Source of the DNA: Ciona intestinalis
Lineage: Eukaryota > Chordata > Ascidiacea > Phlebobranchia > Cionidae
Direction: 5' to 3'
NCBI RefSeq assembly: GCF_000224145.3
Contig: NC_020166.2
Coordinates: forward strand, 8,394,050 to 8,458,049
DNA length: 64,000 bases
In this document: piece after piece, positions 1 through 28,400 of the stretch
Layout: every line of letters starts with the position of its first letter
Position numbering within the stretch: the stretch's first letter is position 1
Position numbers and translations under genes: made by a program
Notes under the pieces: generated by a model
The model's database searches: none
The model's input: only the letters and a program-made list of their open reading frames with translations
Told to the model about the DNA's origin: nothing

Positions 1-1617
1 GCCTCACAATTCTTACGCCAGACTAATCTGCGGAATCTCTATCGTGGATTAAATGGGCGCTGTGACGAAGAACATCGTCCATTTAGTGGTGCAGCCAACG
101 AAACTTATTGCATAGGGCAGTTTTCCGCCCTAGGCTAGTGACGCAGCAGTGTTTTTAAGCGTGAACCGCTCCGTAACTTAAAACACAACCTCAACTTTAA
201 CATTACCTTAATTTTTATTAGTTTGTTTCTAACCGTAATCTATTATAACGCTGGACGTAGTTATACTGAAGACAGTACACTGCAAAGATAGAACCGAGAA
301 TGATGTCTCTTGGAATACCACGACGGCTTATATAGCGCTCTGGTCAGCGGCTGCGTTTTTCGCCGCTTCGTCCTTTAGCACCTTTAAGAACGTCGTCACT
401 TAGCTGTATTCAACGTTTGTGAGATTCAGCTGCTATTACGCAACTGCATTCCCCGCCCCCTCTGCGAGTGTTGCCGCAGAGCTGGAAATTATTTCACGCC
501 GAATTGTAACGACTGCGATAAAGTGTTAACTTGAATTTTGACTCCAAATAAGTGTTGACTGAAATTTTTCCTTAGGTTTTACATTGTGCTAACGGACCAG
601 GTTATTTTCCCGACTGTTCCCTTTAAAAGCGTTGACTGTTCGATTTTCCACTGGGAAATACCATATATTTTGTGTTGTCGATTTTACTGAGTAAAACTCG
701 TTTTACATCTTGCCATAATACGGTCTGCACCACACGGTACCAGTCGTCCGTATCACCCATCACATTGAACAGTCACTATGCACGCCCGTCCAACTGGTTC
801 CTGACTCATGCACCACGAACGCTGTTATTGTTTCTCGGTAGTGGCATGCAAAGATAAAGCCAAAAAAGTATATCCGTAAATTTTGCCAATGACCAATGAC
901 CTATAGAATTCGTCCCATAGAACCATTTTGTTTATTTATGTTTGGGTCTGGGTTTCGCTTTAAATTTTGGCGCCGCCTATCAATCACCGCGTACCGTTGC
1001 CTAGTAAGGGTGAACCCGCAGTAGAGACGAGGGATCTTAACAAACGTGCATCACTGCAGGTTGTCACAACCTCATACGGCTTTGACGCTCTCTGCATGTG
1101 GCGCTCAGCTGTTGCTTGCCGTTCTATATCGAGACGTGACTCGGAATGCCTACCATTAACAAGACGCTGAGATTAGCTTATCGGCGAGGACGGTGCTTAG
1201 GCGAAAGTGAATCACTGATTATTGATACAACTGAAACAATATAACTCTGGTCACCCAAAACTTGTAAATGAATCACGCTGACATTCAAACCGAATTCTAC
1301 AATCTTTCAAATGTAAACACCACATAACAAGTTTTGACCTTTTGCGGTTTAGGCAGTTTCTCCATTATATTTAGGCGTTACTAATAATCCAAACGAACAT
1401 TGGTTTTCGCATATGTTTATAATTAAAAACCCCTTCAACTCATGCCTTTATAAATTAAAGCGGTTTAATTATTTATTTGTTTTGACAGTTTTGTGGCTGA
1501 AGAAATTTCTCCGTTATAGAATCAAAACTTTAACAGTTTAACTGAATCGTTTATATTTATAACGACTTGTCTGTTACGCGTGTTTTCTGTGTTGAGTGGT
1601 GGGTTCATTTTACATCT

Positions 1618-1694
1618 GATGCCCAAGCCATTAACAAAATCATCGAAAAGCCGGTGCCTTAAACCAGCGCATGTTTAGGCCACTTGGTCACACA
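1618..1694 (-). repeat. tRNA-Leu-like remnant (SINE head or pseudogene)
   Basis: On the minus strand, the D-arm-like ACCAAGTGGCCTAA and the segment GCGCTGGTTTAAGGCACCGGC resemble the D-arm and anticodon arm of a leucine tRNA. The T-arm is decayed and the acceptor stem does not pair. It is too degenerate to be a functional tRNA gene. Confidence 0.35.
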
Positions 1695-1733
1695 TAGTGT
1701 ATGGGTATGCCCACAGATTTAATACAGAGTGTA

Positions 1734-1932
1734 TATAGTGGGGTGGGGGAAGATTGAACACCTTTTTATTCTATTATTTTCTCCCTTTTTTCGTACCAAA
1801 CAAAGAACATTCAAAGAATTATAAAAATGTACTTTTACGACTCCAATAGACCGTTGTTAATTGCTTAAAACACGATCAGGATATTTGGATACCACATGTT
1901 AAAAGTCTCCTGTCTTACCCCACCCTATTATA
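1734..1932. mobile_element. Palindromic MITE, copy A
   Basis: The ends are inverted: tatagtggggtgggggaaga at the left and a match to its complement, ttaccccaccctattata, at the right. The interior shows the family core aaacaaagaacattcaaaga and cacgatcaggatatttgga. There is no coding capacity. It may belong to the Ciona MITE family published as Cimi-1 (about 190 bp); that identification is from memory. Confidence 0.75.
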
Positions 1933-1942
1933 TAATTAATTA

Positions 1943-2010
1943 TGGTATTCGAACCCACGCCATCAAAAACACTGGCGCATAAAACCAGCGCCGTAGACCA
2001 CTCAGCAGCA
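1943..2010 (-). repeat. tRNA-Leu-like sequence, probably SINE-derived
   Basis: Minus strand. GCTGAGTGGTCTACGGCGCT matches the A-box region of leucine tRNAs, an anticodon-arm-like CTGG...CCAG follows, and GTGGGTTCGAATACC matches the B-box. A short variable arm is present. The acceptor stem cannot be paired with the flanks, so a tRNA-derived SINE or pseudogene is more likely than a working tRNA. Confidence 0.45.
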
Positions 2011-2574
2011 ACACAACTCCTCGATTCTGAATGCCAATCATTTAAAAGTATGTTGCGACGACCCAGTACTATCCGGTCACCTCTTAAGCTTATCTGCGCC
2101 GGTTAATTGTATATCACAGTTATCCTCTGCCCTAAGCATCCGCGCCGTGGGAACTGGACATTACATTTAAGTACTGCATAAAGTACTGTGTGTCTTTATC
2201 AAAAAGTTGTGATCGGTTGACAAATAGTTATCTTTTTCACGTTTTCCGTTCCCTGGTTATCGGCTAAACATTAATTGCTTTCTATGGGCGTAACGTTTAA
2301 TCGCCTATGCTGACATCGTGATATGTCACCCTAAATTTTGAAACATGGCTGGTATCGTAGTGTCATATGCTTACTAGTGATGCTAAACTTAAAATGTAAA
2401 GGGTTTTTCAGAAGTACTCGGGGCCGGTAGTCCAGATTTTTAAGGTTAAAACAACTTCAATATTTGCATTAACTTTGAACGTTAATCATTTCTGACGTCG
2501 CCTACTGTAATAAGGGTGGTAAAATCGTAGTTAATATCGAGGGTACCTGCTTTTAAAACAGAGCCAAAGCCATT

Positions 2575-2771
2575 ATATAGTAAGGTGGGGGAAGATGGGA
2601 CACCTTTAACTCTACTTTCTCGTCCGATTTAGTAGTAAACAAAGAATATTCAGGGAAATAAAAAACCGTATCCTCACGACTCTCATAGACCGTTGGTAAT
2701 TGTTTAAACCACGATCAGGATATTTGGATGTTACGTGCTCAAGGTGTCCCATCTTACCCTACACTACTATA
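2575..2771. mobile_element. Palindromic MITE, copy B
   Basis: Left end taaggtgggggaagatggga, right end tcccatcttaccctacacta; the interior is a close match to copy A. Confidence 0.75.
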
Positions 2772-4030
2772 TGTTTCAGGGCTCAAGTTTCCCCTTAAAA
2801 TAACGTTTACTTGCTTGTAGGTGCCTATAATAACAAATAGAGCCAAAGTATATTGTATTCGCCCCATTAACCAACGAGGTGTCCTATGTTTACGACAATT
2901 CGTGTAACTATATTTAAACAATTTTCCCCGGATTTTACAAAACAATTCGTCGCATACGTTGCTTTCTAAATTCGGGCAAAAATCCGGTTTTGTCCAACGC
3001 TTCCGAAAAACCGCTGCAAAAATATGCAATATATTAACTTTCTCATTTGCAAAGTAAACACACGACGGTACGTCTTACGCACCGAAACCGCATTGACCTT
3101 TTCATTGTTTATTGGTTGCATTGAAAAATTCGTAACATGCAAGCGCAGTCAAAGAACGATTGTAGAATTTTAATCTATTTGCGTTGTATCTCGCTGCCAT
3201 GCGAGCGGCGCATGCAACTACGGCGTCTGCCCGCAGGCCTAAGTCGTCGCCCACGCTTCACAATTACAAGAATTTAAGGTAGCGGCAGTGGTCATACACT
3301 GGTTCACGCAAGGCCTAGTTACACACATACACAGTAACCTCGCCGTTGCACGAGCCTGTGCGTTTATATAATGCCACAGGATTTAATCGTCTTTCCATAT
3401 TTAACGTTACTAGTTCCCACTTTTTTTGCAATATTGACGAAAATATTTGTTTCCAAGACACGATTTTTACTGGACTATGGGTTAAAATATTTTGTCTCGT
3501 GTATCTCGCATCTTTGTTTATTGTGCGTGCGCAATAGCCGAATCCCCTTTAATGCGTATTAGCTGCTTGCCCACGTTTCAACCTTTGGCATTAAACAAAG
3601 GGCTGGTAATTTTGCTAAAGTTAAATAGGAGTATATATCGAGGGCAAAAACGCATTTCTAATTTTAGCGTAACCGAGAATTGTTTATGGTGTACATAACC
3701 TATGCAGACAATTGAGACAAATACTATATTTTTAAAACTGTTTTTTTTTGCAATAATCTTTATTTTCATGCATAAACGTTGCTTTTACCTTGCCGCTCTA
3801 AGAGAAAAAGATATTTCATATAACTTAATTTCTTATTCGTTGGATTTGATTTTGTATGTTACGAGTTTCGTAGCGGTTAATTTGTTACGAGAATCTTTAA
3901 CGATATATCATATAAGAATCGAGCACTATTTTAGAGCTAGGCTTACCATTTTACCACAATTTTCACAATTAACATTTTAATAATTTGGTGCTACGAAAAT
4001 GTAACAGCAGACTCTGTTATTAGTTAGAGA

Positions 4031-4228
4031 TATAGTAGGTTGGGGGAAGACGGGACACCTTTTCATTCTATTTTCTCGTTCCAATCGGTAGTAAGCCAAG
4101 AACATTCAAAGAATTATAAAACCGTATCCTCACGACTCCCATAGACCGTTGTTAATTGTTCAAAGCACAATCAGGATGTTTAAATATTATGTGATAAAGG
4201 TGTCCCGTCTTCCCCCACTCTACTGTAT
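4031..4228. mobile_element. Palindromic MITE, copy C
   Basis: Both inverted ends are well preserved, with tatagtag at the left and tactgtata at the right. It lies 170 bp upstream of the first visible MIB1 exon. Confidence 0.75.
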
Positions 4229-4397
4229 ATATTTCGCCTAAATGGCATCATCAATCTTTTTAAAAATATTTAATGTTGTTTTTTTTTTACTAATCACGCA
4301 TCGTTGAACTATATAAGCACCAGATCAGGGTTAATTCACGGAATTTATTGAAACCAGTAACAACATGTTAAGTTTAAATACAACTTCTATTTTACAG

Positions 4398-19288
<14,891 letters not shown>

Positions 19289-19679
19289 AAAATTCATTGC
19301 ACTTTTATGTTTTTTTTTATTTTTTGTGTGTCAGTATTGCTGGTGTTTTGAAGCTTTTGATTCGTCATAGCAGATATTTTTGAAGCTTTGAATTATGTTT
19401 ATGCATGATACTACAAGTTTTTCGTTTTGTCAAAATACAATGTTTAAATGCTCGTTAAAGTCAGTCGTTTGATGTTATAGTTTTTAAAGTTAGTTGTGTA
19501 TAAAGAGACTTGTCTGTTAAAAGGGTGTCAAGCATTTGAACAAGGAGTTTATAAAAAAGGAATTCAAAAAAAAGACAAATACATAAAAAATACGACAATG
19601 ACATAAACGGTTTAAAAGAGATGTTACCATCATAAAATATACATGGGGAAATATTAGAAAATATCATGTAAAAAATCTT

Positions 19680-20720
19680 GTGTATCCATATACATAAGAA
19701 AGATTGAAAAATACCTAAACATAGTTAAAAAAAATGAAGGATCTTATCATTTAATTTTCAATTTTTCTCTCTAATTGAAAAATTGGATGAAAAAAATGAA
19801 AATTCTCGTGTATCCGTATACATGAAAAAAATTGAAAAATGAATGAAAAAAATGAAAATTCTCGTGTATCCGTATACATGAGAAAAATTGAAAAATGAAT
19901 GAAAAAAAATGAAAATTCTCGTGTATCCGTATACATGAGAAAAATTGAAAAATGAATGAAAAAAATGAAAATTCTCGTGTAATCAATTTTTCTCTCTAAT
20001 TGAAAAATTGGATGAAAAAAATGAAAATTCTCGTGTATCCGTATACATGAAAAAAATTGAAAAATGAATGAAAAAAATGAAAATTCTCGTGTATCCGTAT
20101 ACATGAGAAAAAGTGAAAAATGAATGAAAAAAAATGAAAATTCTCGTGTATCCGTATACATGAGAAAAATTGAAAAATGAATGAAAAAAATGAAAATTCT
20201 CGTGTAACCGTATACATGTGAAAAATTGAAAATTCACGTGTAAAAATACATAAGAAAAAGTGAAAAATGAATGAAAAAATGAAAACTCACGTGTATCTGT
20301 ATACATGAGAAAAATTGAAAAATGAATGAAAAAAATGAAAATTCACGTGTACCCGTATACATAAGAAAAATTGAAAAACGAATGAAAAAAATGAAAATTC
20401 TCGTGTAAACGTATACATGAGAAAAATTGAAAATTGAATGAAAAAAATGAAAATTCTCGTGTATCCGTATACATGTGAAAAATTGAAAAGTGAATGAAAA
20501 AAATGAAAATTCTCGTGTATCCCATATACATGAGAAAAATTGAAAAATGAATGAAAAAAAAAGAAAATTCTCACTTATCCTCATGTATACGTTTACACAA
20601 GAATTTTCACTTTTTTTGTTCATATTTAACTTTTTTTACGTAGTTTTTCGTTTTTTTCATGTATACGCATACATGAAATTTTTTATATTTTCTTTTTTTT
20701 TAATTTTTCTCATGTAACGG
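19680..20720. repeat. AT-rich minisatellite, 56-57 bp unit, abutting an assembly gap
   Basis: The unit is roughly gaaaaatgaatgaaaaaaat, gaaaattctcgtgtatccgt, atacatgagaaaaatt. About 14 regular units run from 19760 to 20580 and then become degenerate up to the 500-N gap. A variant block beginning caatttttctctctaattg occurs at 19760 and 19984, exactly 224 bp (four units) apart, so there is a higher-order repeat. It lies between the convergent ends of MIB1 and BTBD7. Minus-strand frames through it (e.g. 19751-20161) are artefacts of unit length. Confidence 0.9.
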
Positions 20721-21220
20721 NNNNNNNNNNNNNNNNNNNNNNNNNNNNNNNNNNNNNNNNNNNNNNNNNNNNNNNNNNNNNNNNNNNNNNNNNNNNNNNN
20801 NNNNNNNNNNNNNNNNNNNNNNNNNNNNNNNNNNNNNNNNNNNNNNNNNNNNNNNNNNNNNNNNNNNNNNNNNNNNNNNNNNNNNNNNNNNNNNNNNNNN
20901 NNNNNNNNNNNNNNNNNNNNNNNNNNNNNNNNNNNNNNNNNNNNNNNNNNNNNNNNNNNNNNNNNNNNNNNNNNNNNNNNNNNNNNNNNNNNNNNNNNNN
21001 NNNNNNNNNNNNNNNNNNNNNNNNNNNNNNNNNNNNNNNNNNNNNNNNNNNNNNNNNNNNNNNNNNNNNNNNNNNNNNNNNNNNNNNNNNNNNNNNNNNN
21101 NNNNNNNNNNNNNNNNNNNNNNNNNNNNNNNNNNNNNNNNNNNNNNNNNNNNNNNNNNNNNNNNNNNNNNNNNNNNNNNNNNNNNNNNNNNNNNNNNNNN
21201 NNNNNNNNNNNNNNNNNNNN
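20721..21220. other. Assembly gap (500 N)
   Basis: It follows the minisatellite and is probably the unassembled remainder of that array; 500 looks like a placeholder length. Confidence 0.9.
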
Positions 21221-21475
21221 AAGGACCTCACCCATAAAGAATAATAATAATAATAAATGGACTGAACCGTAGCCTTACCTCAACTATTTGTTACTGTTGA
21301 ACTGGGTGTAAGTTTACAATCATACAAGGCAGGATTGAATGGAACTGTAGATGCGTCCTAAACTATTTGTTACTGTTGCTTTTAAGATGGTAATAAATAT
21401 GTTACGCCAGTTCTAACAACAATATGTCTTTTGACTGCTCAAATATAAGACAAATCACGAGTAAAAAAATGACAA

Positions 21476-21481
21476 TTTATT
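21476..21481 (-). terminator. btbd7: BTBD7 polyadenylation signal
   Basis: AATAAA on the minus strand, about 96 bases past the stop codon and in a suitable 3' UTR position. Confidence 0.55.
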
Positions 21482-21576
21482 GTGCAAAGTGTTTGAAACA
21501 ATTGCCGTGATGAATTGCACATGTCTTTGCATGAAAAGCAGTTTCAGATAAACAGAATATAAAATAATCGACGTTA

Positions 21577-22459
21577 CTACAGACAAGTTTCTTTGTCACC
21601 AAGATATTGAATTTCATTGTTAGGTTGGGGGGAGAGAAACAAGGCTCCGGGCTCAGCAGAGACACTTCTCTCATTGCTGTTGCCTTCTATAGCACCTTGA
21701 GCATTTGTATGCTGTTGTACATTATGTTGGTTGATAGTTTGTGTTACGCTTTCGGTACCAGTTGGGTAAAGATCCGGTTTTTCTGTCACGATTTTCGGCA
21801 AAGTTCCGTCTAAAACAAGCTGCGGCAACGGGCTGCTTAAACTGCTCCTAGGTGGCGGTAAAGAGCTAGAAGTGTTTTGCCAATTGGGGAGCGAACGGTT
21901 TGCATTGCTACTTGTGCGTGTAGGTCTTTTCATACTCAAATAATGGGCGTACGATAATTTTTTCCGACTTGATGAAGACGGTACTTCAGGTATTTGTTGC
22001 AACGAGTTAGAAGACTCGGAGTCACTACTAGAACGTGACAACTTCAAAGTTGAGTCCGCAGATGCCGCAACGTCTGGCACGGAGCCGTGGCGCAGAGCCT
22101 TCGTCAACGAGGAGTCGCTATCCCAAAATAAGTTGCCGGGTCGTGCCATGTCACAGTCGTTGTAAGGAAACGGCCACTCTGGGTTTGAATCGTTAGAATC
22201 GCAGCTGGAAACACTGGAAGTTTCATCGTCACTCCAACCGGCAACACTGGATGTGAGTTGCTCAAGCGGAACTCGCTTTTGGAAAAGTTTTTGGAGTCGT
22301 TTCGGTTTCACCACCTCGCTACTGACCTCTGGTGGAGACAAAAGGTCATCGGGGTCGTAGTAAAGATGAGGCCGACGTAAAACATCGGTCGCGATGTCAG
22401 AAAGATCGGCCTCCCTCACCACTAGGAGGCGAATGTATTGCTCTGCTCGACATAAATTG
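21577..22459 (-). CDS. btbd7: BTBD7 terminal exon with Ser-rich tail
   Basis: Contains NLCRAEQYIRLLVVREADLS and DVLRRPHLYYDPDD, matching the vertebrate region before the variable C-terminus, followed by about 240 Ser/Pro/Asn-rich residues with no recognised domain. Stop TAG at 21577. A minus-strand AATAAA lies at 21476-21481, about 100 bases downstream. Confidence 0.92.
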
Positions 22460-25400
22460 CTGAAAATAAAAAAGCGGATTTATTAAAGCTATAATTGCTG
22501 GCTAGTTTATTAGTTATACTTTAATAAAAACTTTTAGAGATTCAAATGAGACAAATTATGGAGGGGTATACAAGGGTGCATCACAAAAATACAAAATTTT
22601 TCAGCAATAATATTCAGTTTTAAAACATTTTTAACAATTTTAGCCACTTTCCTAAATTATGAATGTGTTTAGCAGGAAAAACACAAAATAAATACAATAT
22701 ACCTTTGTGACAATCATATTACAGTCTGTATAAAAACACCTGATTGTCATATCATGATATGGCTTGCTCGCCGTGTCTAAACCAAAACACCCATGTTATA
22801 ACAACTGTCGTTGCCCCATCATGAATAAGTGATATCCTATATACTCACTATAAATAACCCACACAATACTAACCAGAGCGAGACATTAACTAACTACAAC
22901 ACACACTACAAATAACCTCCGTACCAAAGTATATGATGTACCAGTAATCATTACGATAAACAACTTGAATGCATTCAACAATATAAACACCCTATTCACT
23001 ACACTACTGCTCTTCAACCAGTGTGCACGATGCATCCTAGGGTCCATCGAAATATGCCAGGGGTGCACCAGTGCAAAAGGGTATACAAGGGTGCATCACA
23101 AACTTCAACAATTTTTAAGCAATATTATCCAGTTTTGAACATTTTTAACCATTTTTAGCCACTTTTCTACAGTTTTTTTTATAAGAAATCTTTATCTTGT
23201 ATCACTGGTAATTGAGTAACATCATTAGTTTTACGGTAAAGCAATCAGGGGTGCACGAGTTCGTCGCAACAACTTTAATTGTTCACCAACCCAAAAAGGT
23301 CGAAGAGCACCACACTACTAACCAGAGCGAGGTGTTGGTTTCCACCAATGAATTGCGTCCTGCACCGCAACAGTGAGGAATTCCTGCTGACGTAGAATGA
23401 CATGACTGCAATACTTGTTTAATCCACACAGATTGACGTAATATTCGCTCTCTTGCAATTAACCTGCTTGTAATACTTGGATGGGGTACTGTGAAAATAA
23501 ACAAGGTATTATAGTAATGTAAAAATCTACAGTCAAATAAACAGTCACGAAATCACAAGAAACATCTGTAAAATAAAAACAAGACAAAATATGAAAAGAA
23601 AAAGAAAAAAAAGAGAGAAAAATGGAAGATACTTTTAGTTACAGTGACTTTTGTTCCCTAAGACAAAATATAAAAAGAAAAAAAACAAGACAAAATATAA
23701 AAGAAAAAAAAGAGGGAAAAATGAAAAGATACTTTTAGTGACTTTTGTACCCCAGACTTTACAGTGAATTTTCAAGCATTCATAATCGTTTGTGTGTTTG
23801 GTGTCAGCTTACAGTATGGCCCAGTAAGAATATCTTTATAACCATTAGGTTCCAAAACAGGTTGGCATCGGATTTGGTTGGGTCGGATACTAAAGGTTGA
23901 AAAGCCTTAAAATTTTATTCTTTGAGGGTAATGTCCTACAGTGTGGCTAGCTATAGAAATTAAAATGCCGGCCATAGTTGGCCCATTATCCCCCCCCCCC
24001 TCTCCCAAAAAAGCTGTATGGGGGTAACCAGGGGGTATGGGGGAAATATGGGGGTGCAAGCATTAAAATATAGAACCAAATTACGACACAATTATGGTTA
24101 TTGGAAAATTTAAGAATTTTTCCTAAAAAAATGATGTTTTTTTACCAAACATGAAAATTTTACACAAGACTTAAACCAAGTCAATGTTAGGCGACAATCG
24201 TTAAAATGCAGGTAACGTATTTAATATAATAGCCACCTGGGTAGGAGCTTGCGATATACTTGAGTCTTTTGGTTGCCAATGAAGTGACGGGATATCTATG
24301 TATATCATGTGATACCTTGTTCACCATGTACAAAGCATCTGGTACCGAGGTTATTTGGTGAAGGGGTGCACGTACCGAACGTAGGTTTACGGGGGTGATT
24401 TCTTGAGTGGCACGCTCTTCAAGGATCATCTAGAGTGAGAATAAGAAGAAAAAAGCTATCAATAAAACCAGACTAAAATAAGAAATCTGAAAATAAGAAA
24501 AATCTAATAGAACTAAAAAGTGAAAAACTACAAATAAGCACAAGGTTTAGAGCGAAAGATATATTTAAAAGGTAAGGGCGAAATAGCAAAAGCATTAACA
24601 TTCTTCCGAGTCGGAATCATTGGTCCGAAGTTCCGACCAGTGATAGTTAGAATTTATACAGATAACAAGTTCATTATCATTTAGAGGTCATCAGTGAGCC
24701 ACACCTGAGACCTGGGATGTAGGTCCATTACCCCAACACCCAGGGTGCTACCATCTAGACCCCACTGAGGCAGTTTATAGACACTCAATAATAGAGATTC
24801 TATTCTATAAGGGTGAGGTCTTCAGTGAGGCACACCTGAGACCTGGGATGTTGGTCCATTACCCCAACATCCAGGGTGCTACCATCTAGACCTCATTGAG
24901 GCAGTTAATAGAGTTATAGACACCGTATAAGCGTGGGGTTCCTATCAAAAAATACAACCACATACCTTAGCTTCTTGTAGGTGTGGAGGGAAATACCTGG
25001 GAGGGGAAAACCCTAACCCGGATTTATCCCTTAACCAGAAGAAGGTGTTCTGGTTGTCATTAGTTGTCCCATTGTTGTGATGCCATTCTAATAAATGTTC
25101 GGGTGGGCAACTTATGACACCTCGTTTCACAGCATTCACCAAAGCCTGTGTGGTAATTATAATGTAAATATATGGTATTGTATATGGGTGAGGTCCTACA
25201 GTGAGGCAAGCCATGGGACTTGAGATTTAGACCAGAGTTGTCCCGGTACCCCAACACCCAGGATGCTGAAACCCAATGCCACTTATTTTACAACGCACCT
25301 ACTTTTGGGTTTATTGTAGAACAAAACTTGTTAAACCTTTAAGCCTTAATTTTAAAATCAAAAAAGGCTAAAAAACAGAATAAATATTTGTAATTAACTT

Positions 25401-28400
25401 TTATAATAATAATGGTGTAGATTTCATTAACAATTAGCATGTATCAAACTTACAGACTTCTTGTATCACAACTTAGTAAGAATTTGTTTTTTAGTAATTG
25501 AAGAACTTTCAAGTTTTCAACAGGTTAATTGTCAAGTGTTAACAAAACAATAACCTTAAATTGGTTGCACTATTTTTCACAAGTGTTTTTATAAGATATA
25601 GATAAGAGTAATTTTGACAGCTGGTTTTTCAAAGTGTCAAGAAAACAATAACCTTAAACTCTTAAGTAGCTGCACAACTTTTCACATGTGTTTATATAAG
25701 TTAAGTTGTATTTGACCGACACTTCAGTATTTTTAAACTAGTTTTTGACAGTGTCAACAAAACAATAACTTGAATTGGTTGCGCTACTTTTTACAGGTGT
25801 TTATATTAGATATAAGATAACAGTAATTATGACAGCTAGTATTACATACCAATAATGTTGAACTTGAATTGGTTGCACCACTTTTAACAGGTGTTTATAC
25901 AACTTCACTATTACATCACAAACAAATCTAAACAAACCTCGTGATTAGAAGGTAGGACGTGTCGGATTCGAACGTGGGTTAGCAGTGCTGCCGTACATTC
26001 ATGTAATTCACCAGTGTTGCCAGCTAATAAAAGTTCTCGTCGCCTTGTCGACAAAACCGAGCTGACGCGAAAGTTGCGAGCTGATTGGCTGCCAGAGATC
26101 ATGTGACTTCTGACCAAATTTGGTTCTAAAAAAGTTTTAATTAAAAAAAATTTTTTAGTTTCTTTATTTTTAGGAACCATTTTCTCATTAATTTGATTTT
26201 AGAAAATTTATTTTTTTTGAAACATTTTTTTGGAAGAATATTTTCTTGTTCAAAGCCAGTCAATAAATTTTACTCCATCTTAACTGTAGACCTGCATGTC
26301 TGCTTATCCATACACTGCATTAACCTAACGCACCATACACCATACCTCGTAGTTCAATCTGTCGCACCAGCTCGTGCTCGCCCCACTTTAACACCCCGCG
26401 TAGAATGTCAAGCTCGGGCGAATTCACAAAATCCGAGCGAATAATTCGACAAAATTCCTCCTCGGTGAATGAGGTGTAGACACCAGCCGATAATATCTGA
26501 TTGCAACGGTTGATATTAATATAAAAGATTCAAAAATATTAAGGATTTCTTAAAATATTGAGGAAAGTCTTTGTTTGGGAACCTAGGATTTATGCCAGAG
26601 TTGGCCCATTACCCCAACAACCAGGGATTTATGCCAGAGTTGGCCCATTACCCCAACAACCAGGGATTTATGCTAGAGTTGACCCAACACCCCAACAACC
26701 AGGGATTTATGCCAGAGTTGACCCATTACCCCAACAACCAGGGATTTATGCCAGAGTTGGGCCATTACCCAAACAACCAGGGATTTATGCCAGAGTTGGG
26801 CCATTACCCCAACACCCAAGTTTCTTAAGCAGGTCTGGAAGCAGACGGATTTGGGGATTTGGGGTGTGGTGTAAAGAACAACAATTTTTTAACATTTAAA
26901 ATAATAGATAGGAAATAACAGCAAATCTGCATTCACAATAACTAATAGATAAAACATACAAAAATTTATAAACAAAAGAAAGCTTGAAACAAAACACTTA
27001 AAATACGATGTTCCCATGTTCATTATTATTAAACAAAAGTTTCAGTGTTATTTTTTAACAACTGTTGTTTTGTCGCTATATGCTGTTATTTTCGTTTAAA
27101 ATATTTCTAAATCTTCGAAGAGACAAATAAAGTTATCATTATTGTATACCCCCCTTATTACACACCTGCTGAAAGTTCTCCCTTGCAAAGCGAATAGTTT
27201 GTCTTTCTACCCATTGTGAACCATGCGGTTTATTCGACCATCGCAATATCTCAACAACATTCGACGTGTTCAACCTTTCAACAAGCATGTCCTCGCATTC
27301 TGCGGGATAAAGTTAATGTATTGGTTGCATGCAAACAGTGGTTAACTCAATGTTGACTACTCAAATAATGAAACTGCACGTACAGAGTTAATCGCTCAAT
27401 TATTAAAAGGTCCTTTGGTCTTGTTGGCCTCGTAAAATGCTGACAACTCGATTTAAATTTTAAATTGCGCTTTATAATATGTATTATGTATATAAATTAT
27501 CTATGATATAATATGTGGAATAAAGGGGGTGTATTGGTCGACATTAGCCAACCCAAACACAATGCTGACAATTCTATTCTATATGGGTGAGGTCCTACAG
27601 TGATGCATGCCATGGGACCTGGGGTTCAAGGCAGAGTTGGCCCATTACCCCAACATTGTATATGCACATTCTGTTCTATATGGGTGAGGTCCTACAGTTA
27701 GGCATGCCATGGGACCTGAGATTTAGACCAGAGTTGGCCCATTACCCCAACATTGTATATGCACATTCTGTTCTATACATATGAGGTCCTATAGCAAGAC
27801 ACCATGGAACCTGGTATACAGCTTTATATTTGTACAAAAACAAAGCTATTAATATTAACACAGAGCTACAAATATTACGCCGATTTAGCCAAGAAATTTG
27901 CAAAAAGTTCTTTATTATTTTTACATTATACAGCTTACAGTTACTTCTTACTTTAAAATACATAACATTCATAAGAAATTGGAAAAAACATATTTTTTAC
28001 AATATGCACCTTATGCTATATAATTCATAATATGCATTCTCTTACTTTGCACAAGACGAGGAAATTCGAGAAATCTTCCGATTAAAATCAACTCCGTTAG
28101 GTCCTTCCCCTCTTCCGATACCAAGTCTACTGAATTCCTTGACACTGGGGGCGCTATATCTTTCATTACTCGCTGAAGGTCGACCTGGGGGAGGGGGGGG
28201 TTATTTAGTTGGTGGGAACTTGAGTAACTGATCCATGGTTGCCACTCCCATGCCCACAGTCGAGTTGCTGAAGCTATTGCAGTGTGTGGATAATCAGAGA
28301 TGACTTTTGGTTGGTTTGGTCATTTATATCCTCATGGGTGGGAACTTGAGTGACTTATTCATAGTTGCCACTTCCATGCCCACAGTCGAACATGTTTTTG

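Larger units (their letters stand above)
1..4397. other. Non-coding stretch, probably an upstream mib1 intron
   Basis: I found no convincing coding exon on either strand. Short open frames at 672-857, 967-1170 and 3346-3980 show no family resemblance and no codon bias. The stretch holds three palindromic MITE copies and two tRNA-Leu-like remnants, listed separately. Because the first readable MIB1 exon (4398) begins in the middle of the ankyrin repeats, most or all of this stretch is inferred to be an intron of that gene. Positions 1-1200 are less repetitive than the rest and could hold regulatory sequence, but nothing specific is visible. Confidence 0.5.

Noticed and set aside
19751..20623. 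Overlapping minus-strand frames of 60-136 codons with FSFFFIHFS-type repeats
   Set aside because: They come entirely from the 56-bp minisatellite. Several frames are open at once and the composition follows the repeat; there is no start context or homology.
25950..25990. tRNA B-box-like gtgtcggattcgaacgtgg
   Set aside because: It lies inside BTBD7 exon 12, in a conserved coding frame (THVRIRHVLP), and has no A-box or acceptor stem.
26558..26899. Frames with a 13-residue repeat (ARVGPLPQQPGIY / GFMPELAHYPNNQ)
   Set aside because: The 39-bp minisatellite is a multiple of three, so any open frame repeats. It lies in a BTBD7 intron on the opposite strand.
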